In this document: piece by piece, positions 7,063-10,915 of the stretch
How positions within the stretch are numbered: position 1 is the stretch's first letter
Layout of the letters: each line of letters starts with the position of its first letter
NCBI GenBank assembly: GCA_030150085.1
Contig: JASLGJ010000102.1
Span: forward strand, 1-10,915
Source of the DNA: Candidatus Elarobacter sp.
GTDB taxonomy: Bacteria; Vulcanimicrobiota; Vulcanimicrobiia; Vulcanimicrobiales; Vulcanimicrobiaceae
Direction of reading: 5' to 3'
DNA length: 10,915 nt
Made by a program: the position numbers and the translations under genes
Notes under the pieces: generated by a model
The model's database searches: none
What the model was told of the DNA's origin: nothing
Seen by the model: only the letters and a program-made list of their open reading frames with translations

Positions 7063-8318
7063 CAAGCGGCGGCGAAGCGCAGCGGCAGCGTGTCGAGCCC
7101 GCGCAGGATCAGGCTGTGGCTCTGCCAGACCTCGCGCGCGTCGGCCCGTTCGGCCGACGCGAAGCGGCGCACGAACGCGTCGAGCACGAGCTCGACCTGC
7201 ATCTGCGCCAGCACCCCGCCCAGGCAGTTGTGCATGCCGTAGCCGAAGCCGACGTGCGGCCGGCCCTCGCGCGCCACGTCGTAGCGCTCGGGCTCGGGGT
7301 ACTGGGCGGGGTCGCGGTTGGCCGCGGCCAGGCACAGCAGCACCTGCTCGCCCGAGCGGATCGTGTTCTCGCCCAGCGCGTAGTCGCTCAGCGCGACGCG
7401 CTTGGTGAGCTGCAGCGGGGTCTCGATCCGGATCGTCTCGGCGACCGCGGCCGGGATCAGACTGCGGTCGCCGCGCACGCGGGCGAGCTGGTCGGGGTGG
7501 GCCAGCAGCCGGTTGACCAGGTTGCCGATCAGGCACTGCGTGGTCTCGGTGCCGGCCACGAACGACATGATCGCCGCGAACGCGACCTCTTCTTTGCCCA
7601 GCCGGTCGCCGTCGTCGTTGCGGGCGTTCGCCAGGCGCGCGATCAGGTTGCCCTCGCCCGCCTCGGCCGCGCCCTCGTCGATGCGCCGCTCGAAGTACGC
7701 CACCAGCTCCGACATCGCGCTCAGCACGGCGCGGAACTCGCTGCGCGTCATCAGGCCCGGGTCGAGCAGGAAGCGGATCGAGTGGACGTGGGCCCGGATG
7801 AACTCGCGGTCCGCGGCGGGCACGCCCATCCAGTTGCACAGCACGCGCACCGGGAGCGGCTCGGCCAGGTCGCGGATGACGTCCATCTCGCCGGCCGGCG
7901 CGACCGCGTCGAACATCAGCTCGACCTCGCGCGCGACGGCCTCGCGCAAGCCCTGGATGGCGCTCGCGGAGTAGGCCTGGTTGACCAGCCGGCGCAGGCG
8001 CAGGTGGGCCGGGTTGTCGGTGAAGACGATCGAGTTGTTGATGAAGCGCTCGACCTGCTCGATGCCCTCGATCTTGAGCTTGCGGGCGTGCGCGGTGATC
8101 GTCTGCGGGATCAGCGCGACCGAGAAGGCGCGGCTCTTGAGCACCTCGGCCACGTCGTCGTAGCGGGTCAGCACGACCGTGCCGAGGGTGCGGAAGAACG
8201 GCGCCTCGCTGCGCAGCCGGTCGTAGACCGAGTGCGGGTTGGCCCGGAAGGCGGGGTCGTAGGGGTTGAACTTGAGCTTCGGGGCCGCCGCCGGCTCCGG
8301 CTGCACGGGCGCTTGCAC
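7062..8318 (-). CDS. Cytochrome P450 monooxygenase (bacterial soluble class)
   Basis: About 418 residues, standard for a soluble bacterial P450. The I-helix oxygen-activation motif is AGTETT (255-260), the K-helix ExxR is ETIR (294-297), and the heme loop is FGYGMHNCLG (358-367) with C365 as the thiolate ligand. HLRLRR (105-110) is the usual C-helix heme-propionate motif. No signal peptide or anchor is present, and no ferredoxin or reductase gene is visible nearby, so electrons must come from elsewhere. No ATG is available in the frame. GTG 8318, 5 nt after the methyltransferase stop, is my choice; GTG 8306 is nearly as good because the two lie in a 12-bp direct repeat (GCGCCCGTGCA-type units, 8302-8323), and neither has a visible Shine-Dalgarno. 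Expected role: hydroxylation or other oxidation of the ACP-bound or released acyl chain. Confidence 0.92.
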   Translation of the reverse strand: MQAPVQPEPAAAPKLKFNPYDPAFRANPHSVYDRLRSEAPFFRTLGTVVLTRYDDVAEVLKSRAFSVALIPQTITAHARKLKIEGIEQVERFINNSIVFTDNPAHLRLRRLVNQAYSASAIQGLREAVAREVELMFDAVAPAGEMDVIRDLAEPLPVRVLCNWMGVPAADREFIRAHVHSIRFLLDPGLMTRSEFRAVLSAMSELVAYFERRIDEGAAEAGEGNLIARLANARNDDGDRLGKEEVAFAAIMSFVAGTETTQCLIGNLVNRLLAHPDQLARVRGDRSLIPAAVAETIRIETPLQLTKRVALSDYALGENTIRSGEQVLLCLAAANRDPAQYPEPERYDVAREGRPHVGFGYGMHNCLGGVLAQMQVELVLDAFVRRFASAERADAREVWQSHSLILRGLDTLPLRFAAA

Positions 8319-8323
8319 GGGCG

Positions 8324-9235
8324 TTACGGGGCCGACATCGCGGACCAGCCCGCGACGATGGGGCGCAGCGACAGCCGCAGCAGGCCGATCTTGCCCATGT
8401 AGAAGCCGATCGAGGACTGCTTGAGGTAGCGCTCGTAGCGCTTGGTGACGTCCTCGCCGACGAGCGCGATCGCCTCGGCGCGGTGCGCGCGCAGGTTGGC
8501 CGCCCAGGCCGCGAACGTGCGCGCGTAGTGCAGGCGGTCGTTGCGCACCAGCGAGATCTCGAAGATGCCGTCGGCCGCCGCTGCCAGCTCCGACAGGCGC
8601 GGCAACTCCGAGGCCGGGAAGATCTCGTTGTTGATGAACGCGCTGGCCTCTTCCGCGTTCATGCTGCCGTAGGAGATCGTCTGCAGCGACATGCGGCCGT
8701 CGGGGGTGAGCCAGCCGCGGCACTTCTCGAAGAACTCGCGGTAGGTCGCGATCTTCTCGGGGACCGAGTCCTCGGGCTTGGTGAAGTGCTCCAGCGCGCC
8801 GACCGAGACGATCGACTCGTACGGCCGCAGCGGCTCGTGGCGGGTCCAGCTCTCGAGGCGAATGTCGACCTTGGGAATGCTCATGCCGCGCACGTAGGCG
8901 GCCTGGTCTTCGCTGAGCGTCAGGCCGACCACGTGCTCGGGGCGGTAGCGCTCGGTCAGGCGGCGGATCAGCCCGCCCCAGCCGCAGCCGATGTCGAGCA
9001 CGGCCTGGGCGCGCTCGGCGCGGGCCTGGGCCAGGTGGTGGTCGATCTTGCGCAGCTGCGCGGCGTGGAGCGATTCGTCGGGATCGGCCTCGTCCCAGAG
9101 CGCGCACGAGTAGGTCAGCGTCTCGTCCAGCCAGAGCCGGTAGAACTCGCGCCCGACGTCGTAGTGGTACTGGACCGCGCTCGCGGAGCCGCCGTAGTCG
9201 CCGTCGCGCGGCGCGACGGTCTCCGAGGTGCTCAT
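8324..9235 (-). CDS. SAM-dependent methyltransferase of the cyclopropane-fatty-acid-synthase family
   Basis: A 303-residue protein. The N-terminal VQYHYDVGREFYRLWLDE (21-38) and LTYSCALWDEAD are hallmarks of CFAS and mycolic-acid methyltransferases. The SAM-binding motif is LDIGCGWGGL (80-89), followed by VVGLTLSEDQ (102-111) and SVGALEHF (144-151), in which E149 lines up with the active-site glutamate of the family. NNEIFPASELP (202-212) is also family-like. Family members transfer a methyl or methylene to the double bond of a lipid acyl chain. The usual EHVG after the SAM core is EHFT here, which may indicate a different carbocation fate or substrate. It starts at ATG 9235, 4 nt after the ACP stop, and its gene is followed at once by the P450. 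Position beside an ACP and a desaturase suggests action on a desaturated ACP-bound chain instead of a phospholipid. Confidence 0.88.
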   Translation of the reverse strand: MSTSETVAPRDGDYGGSASAVQYHYDVGREFYRLWLDETLTYSCALWDEADPDESLHAAQLRKIDHHLAQARAERAQAVLDIGCGWGGLIRRLTERYRPEHVVGLTLSEDQAAYVRGMSIPKVDIRLESWTRHEPLRPYESIVSVGALEHFTKPEDSVPEKIATYREFFEKCRGWLTPDGRMSLQTISYGSMNAEEASAFINNEIFPASELPRLSELAAAADGIFEISLVRNDRLHYARTFAAWAANLRAHRAEAIALVGEDVTKRYERYLKQSSIGFYMGKIGLLRLSLRPIVAGWSAMSAP

Positions 9236-9239
9236 CGCC

Positions 9240-9491
9240 TCAGCCCATGCGCTGCGAAACCGCCGAGGCGATTCCGGCCAGCGTGGTCTGCTCGAACAGG
9301 AGCGCGGGCGGGATCTCGATTCCCAGCCAGTCCTCCATGTCGATGATCATCGCGGTGGTGACGGCCGAGTCGAGCCCGAAGCGGTCGAGCTCGGCGTTGG
9401 GGTCGACCTGCGCGGCCGGGGTGTGCAGCACGCGCGCGACGTAGTCGACGCACCACTCGCGGATCTGCTGCTCGCTGACTTGCACGTTCAA
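9240..9491 (-). CDS. Free-standing acyl carrier protein
   Basis: An 83-residue acidic four-helix carrier domain. The phosphopantetheine site is the FGLDSAVTT motif (38-46), with S42 as the attachment serine. The flanking pattern (VARVLHTPAAQVDPNAELDR before, DMEDWLGIEIPPALLFEQTT after) is typical of carrier domains of PKS, NRPS and FAAL systems. The start is TTG 9491: AGGAG at 9498-9502 sits 6 nt upstream, the ideal spacing, whereas GTG 9485 would be 12 nt away. It lies 43 bp after the desaturase stop and 4 nt before the methyltransferase start. It is the likely acceptor for the FAAL product and the scaffold on which the desaturase, methyltransferase and perhaps the P450 act. A phosphopantetheinyl transferase is not encoded in the window. 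Confidence 0.92.
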   Translation of the reverse strand: MNVQVSEQQIREWCVDYVARVLHTPAAQVDPNAELDRFGLDSAVTTAMIIDMEDWLGIEIPPALLFEQTTLAGIASAVSQRMG

Positions 9492-9497
9492 GAGAGG

Positions 9498-9502
9498 CTC
9501 CT
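9498..9502 (-). promoter_or_regulatory. Ribosome binding site fixing the TTG start of the ACP
   Basis: AGGAG on the minus strand, 6 nt before TTG 9491. No ATG is available in this frame, so the site decides the start. Confidence 0.6.
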
Positions 9503-9534
9503 GCTCTGGGGCGGAAGGCTGAGCTTGGGTGGGA

Positions 9535-10206
9535 TCAGTTGGTGCCGGAAAGGCTGCCGCCGCCGTTGGCGAGCGAGCGCACCTGCATCTGCTCGCGCGA
9601 CGGGACGCGGACCTCGGTCGCCAGACCGAGCGCCGCCGCGAGGCGGATGAACCAGAAGCCGGGATCGATGCGGTACCAGCGCAGGCCGAACGACGCCGAG
9701 CTCGGGAAGGCGTGATGGTTGTGGTGCCAGGCCTCGCCGAAGATGAACGGCGCCAGCCAGCCGTTGTTGCGGCTCAGGTCGCGCGTCTTGAAGCTGCGCG
9801 TGCCCATCAGGTGGCAGATGGAGTTGAGCGACCAGATGCCCTGCTCGAGCACGAACATGCGCACCATGCCGCCCCACAGGAAACCGGTCAGCAGGCCGAT
9901 CCAGGAGCGGGTCAGCAGCGCGGTCGCGACCGCCGGCAGGATGAAGCCCAGCCCGATCCAGCGGTAGTAGTGGCGGCTGATCGAGACCAGCGTCTTGTCG
10001 CGCAGCAGGTCGGGGACGTAGTGCACCACGTTGGGGTACGGGTGCGCCGCCATCCAGGTGAAGTGCGAGTGGACGAAGCCGCGCAGCTTGCCGCGAAAGC
10101 CCTCGCCCGAGAGGTTGGGCGAGTGCATGTCGCCCTCGCGGTCGGCGAACTCGTGGTGGCGGCGGTGCATGGCGACCCACGACAGCACGCCCCCTTGGCC
10201 GGCCAT
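9535..10206 (-). CDS. C-terminal fragment of the interrupted desaturase
   Basis: If the TAG is real, the first ATG downstream is 10206 (residue 111 of the intact protein), which would give 223 residues with histidine boxes two and three but not box one. There is no good Shine-Dalgarno before this ATG, so independent translation is doubtful. It ends in TGA at 9535-9537, 43 bp before the ACP start. Confidence 0.55.
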   Translation of the reverse strand: MAGQGGVLSWVAMHRRHHEFADREGDMHSPNLSGEGFRGKLRGFVHSHFTWMAAHPYPNVVHYVPDLLRDKTLVSISRHYYRWIGLGFILPAVATALLTRSWIGLLTGFLWGGMVRMFVLEQGIWSLNSICHLMGTRSFKTRDLSRNNGWLAPFIFGEAWHHNHHAFPSSASFGLRWYRIDPGFWFIRLAAALGLATEVRVPSREQMQVRSLANGGGSLSGTN

Positions 10207-10254
10207 CGAGCCGCCGACCGCCAGGAACGCGGTCAGCGGGTTGGCCGACTTGAA

Positions 10255-10536
10255 CTAGCGGTGCGCGAGCAGGCGGTGGAAGCCGACCGAGATGCCTAGG
10301 CCCGTCCAGACCCACATCGCCAGCAGCACCCCGATCTCGGCCCAGCCGATGCGGTGGAACGGGAGCAGCGCGAGCGCCAGGACGGTGCCGACCGCCGGCA
10401 GGATGTCGAACAGGATCCAGTGCTTACGCTGGAGGCGGTGCAGGTACGGGTCGTCGATGACCTTCCTGCGCTTCTCGCCGGTCGGATCGTTGGAGGTGAA
10501 GACGGCCTGGTATTGCTCTTCTACGTCGGCGTACAT
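10255..10536 (-). CDS. N-terminal fragment of the interrupted desaturase
   Basis: 93 residues from ATG 10536 to the TAG at 10255-10257, ending GFHRLLAHR. It carries the cytoplasmic N-terminus, the first two membrane segments (about 41-60 and 66-86) and only the first histidine box. A GGAG about 12 nt upstream is a weak ribosome binding site. It cannot form a di-iron centre on its own. Confidence 0.6.
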   Translation of the reverse strand: MYADVEEQYQAVFTSNDPTGEKRRKVIDDPYLHRLQRKHWILFDILPAVGTVLALALLPFHRIGWAEIGVLLAMWVWTGLGISVGFHRLLAHR

Positions 10537-10571
10537 AGCTTTTGCGTGCTCCGCTCGGTCCAGTTCGTTCC

Positions 10572-10587
10572 AATGACGGAATGACGG
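10572..10587. repeat. Tandem 8-bp repeat AATGACGG x2 with further TGAC half-sites
   Basis: AATGACGG occurs twice head to tail. It is followed within 20 bases by GTCA (10590-10593) and GTCAT in the opposite sense, so four TGAC/GTCA elements fall within about 35 bp. It lies 36-60 bp upstream of the desaturase start, in the expected promoter or 5'-leader zone. This could be a regulator site; it is short enough to be chance. Confidence 0.3.
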
Positions 10588-10695
10588 CGGTCAAACGCAT
10601 TGTCATCGCTGCCGACACCCGCCCTGGCTCGATTTTCCGCTTGTGTGTTTCGCTTTGGTTAATATCCAGGAACATCCTTTCCGATAACGCGGTTG

Positions 10696-10734
10696 CGCGC
10701 GCGAAGCAAAGTGTTCGCACGCACTTCGCGCGCG
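10696..10734. promoter_or_regulatory. Inverted repeat: 11-bp stem, 17-nt loop containing GTG-TTCG-CAC
   Basis: Arms CGCGCGCGAAG (10696-10706) and CTTCGCGCGCG (10724-10734) are perfect complements. The loop contains GTGTTCGCAC, itself a 3-bp stem closed by a TTCG tetraloop. No T-run follows on either strand, and the element lies between divergent starts, so an operator or a structured leader is likelier than a terminator. Confidence 0.4.
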
Positions 10735-10864
10735 AATGAGCTGATATTCGGCGCCCTCAGTTTCGATTCGATCTGACACATCGGGCCGGCGCTCGTTCGC
10801 CCGCCCTTCGCTCGATGAACCGGACCGCTCGTCGTCGAAGCCGGGGGCGCTGAGGGAGGACACC

Positions 10865-10915
10865 ATGAGCACGATCGAGGCGCGGCTGGTCCGCGACACC
10901 CTGTACACGCCCGCG
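10865..10915 (+). CDS. Start of a divergent plus-strand gene, product unknown
   Basis: ATG 10865 is preceded by GAGGGAGGACACC, a strong ribosome binding site at ideal spacing. Seventeen codons are present (MSTIEARLVRDTLYTPA) before the window ends, all open and with the same GC-rich codon choice as its neighbours. This is too short to assign a family. Being divergent from the operon, it could be a pathway gene or a regulator; nothing in the sequence decides this. Confidence 0.6.
   Translation, partial: MSTIEARLVRDTLYTPA

Larger units (their letters stand above)
9535..10536 (-). pseudogene. Membrane fatty-acid desaturase (delta-9 type) interrupted by an in-frame TAG
   Basis: Read through a TAG at 10255-10257, a single frame of 334 codons gives a complete desaturase of normal length. 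All three histidine boxes are present: HRLLAH (87-92), HRRHH (124-128) and HHNHH (271-275, in GEAWHHNHHAFP). Hydrophobic segments occur near 41-60, 66-86, 192-206 and 208-220 (read-through numbering). The TAG is codon 94, directly after the first box (LAHR-stop-FKSANP). Desaturases of this type normally have a small residue such as Ser or Ala there, and TCG to TAG is one base. No frameshift or other damage is seen. If real, it should kill activity, because neither fragment keeps all boxes. Family members insert a cis double bond in acyl-CoA or acyl-ACP using a di-iron centre in the membrane. It is the first gene of the operon. A sequencing error or recent nonsense mutation is most likely. Confidence 0.82.
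10537..10864. other. Divergent intergenic region, 328 bp
   Basis: This is the largest non-coding stretch. It separates the minus-strand acyl-tailoring operon from the plus-strand gene at 10865 and must hold the promoters of both. The middle (about 10630-10690) is AT-richer than anything else in the window. I see no textbook -35/-10 pair on either strand. The region holds an 8-bp tandem repeat (10572-10587) and a long hairpin (10696-10734). No tRNA or protein gene is supported; open frames across it are arginine/serine-rich shadows. Confidence 0.6.

Noticed and set aside
10255..10257. Pyrrolysine or amber recoding in the desaturase
   Set aside because: Known pyrrolysine proteins are mainly methylamine methyltransferases, no recoding element is recognisable, and TAG acts as a normal stop for the type II thioesterase. 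A mutation or base error is simpler.
10815..10853. 12-codon basic mini-ORF (MNRTARRRSRGR) ending just before the ribosome binding site of the gene at 10865, a possible leader peptide
   Set aside because: It has no ribosome binding site, and arginine-rich short frames are expected by chance in this composition.
10424..10908. Minus-strand open frames across the divergent intergenic region
   Set aside because: They overlap the real desaturase start or the divergent gene, have no ribosome binding sites and show low-complexity basic sequence.
1..10915. CRISPR arrays, tRNA or rRNA genes, insertion sequences
   Set aside because: No regularly spaced repeats, no tRNA-like cloverleaf with CCA end, and no transposase motifs were seen on either strand.

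Overview
The window is GC-rich bacterial DNA (roughly two thirds G+C or more by eye). It has tightly packed genes, strong G/C preference at third codon positions and clear GGAGG-type ribosome binding sites. Nothing in it fixes the phylum: a high-GC actinobacterium, proteobacterium, myxobacterium, or an uncultivated high-GC lineage would all fit. Its odd length and an inverted end suggest that it may be a whole metagenomic or draft contig.

Almost everything lies on the minus strand and reads as a lipid-tailoring specialised-metabolism locus. From about 10.54 kb down to 3.13 kb there is one apparent eight-gene operon. In transcription order it holds a membrane fatty-acid desaturase (9535-10536, interrupted by an in-frame amber codon), a free-standing acyl carrier protein (9240-9491, TTG start), a cyclopropane-fatty-acid-synthase-type methyltransferase (8324-9235), a cytochrome P450 (7062-8318), a type II thioesterase (6337-7062), a fatty acyl-AMP ligase (4527-6332), a hotdog thioesterase (4060-4497) and an AEC-family permease (3128-4063). 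Most junctions overlap by 1-4 nt or are separated by only a few bases. The inferred logic is that the ligase activates a fatty acid and loads it on the ACP, and that the desaturase, methyltransferase and P450 modify the chain. The thioesterases would then proofread or release it, and the permease may export a product. No NRPS or PKS is visible, so any assembly line lies outside the window.

A second minus-strand unit starts in the 71-bp gap at 3057-3127, which holds a candidate -10 box and a perfect AT-rich palindrome. It encodes a TauD/TfdA-type Fe(II)/2-oxoglutarate oxygenase (2019-3056) and a DUF6817-like protein with a helical-repeat tail (907-1974). After a 111-bp gap comes a membrane-anchored SGNH-hydrolase-like protein (start 795), cut by the window edge. 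The last ~110 bases of that gene are inverted between 19-bp inverted repeats, most likely an assembly foldback.

A 328-bp intergenic region (10537-10864) with a long hairpin and short direct repeats separates the operon from a divergent plus-strand gene starting at 10865, of which only 17 codons are present.

Main points of interest: (1) the FAAL/ACP/desaturase trio, here combined with a CFAS-like methyltransferase and a P450; (2) the amber codon just after the first histidine box of the desaturase; (3) the inverted segment at the left edge; (4) a partial resemblance to isonitrile-lipopeptide gene sets.
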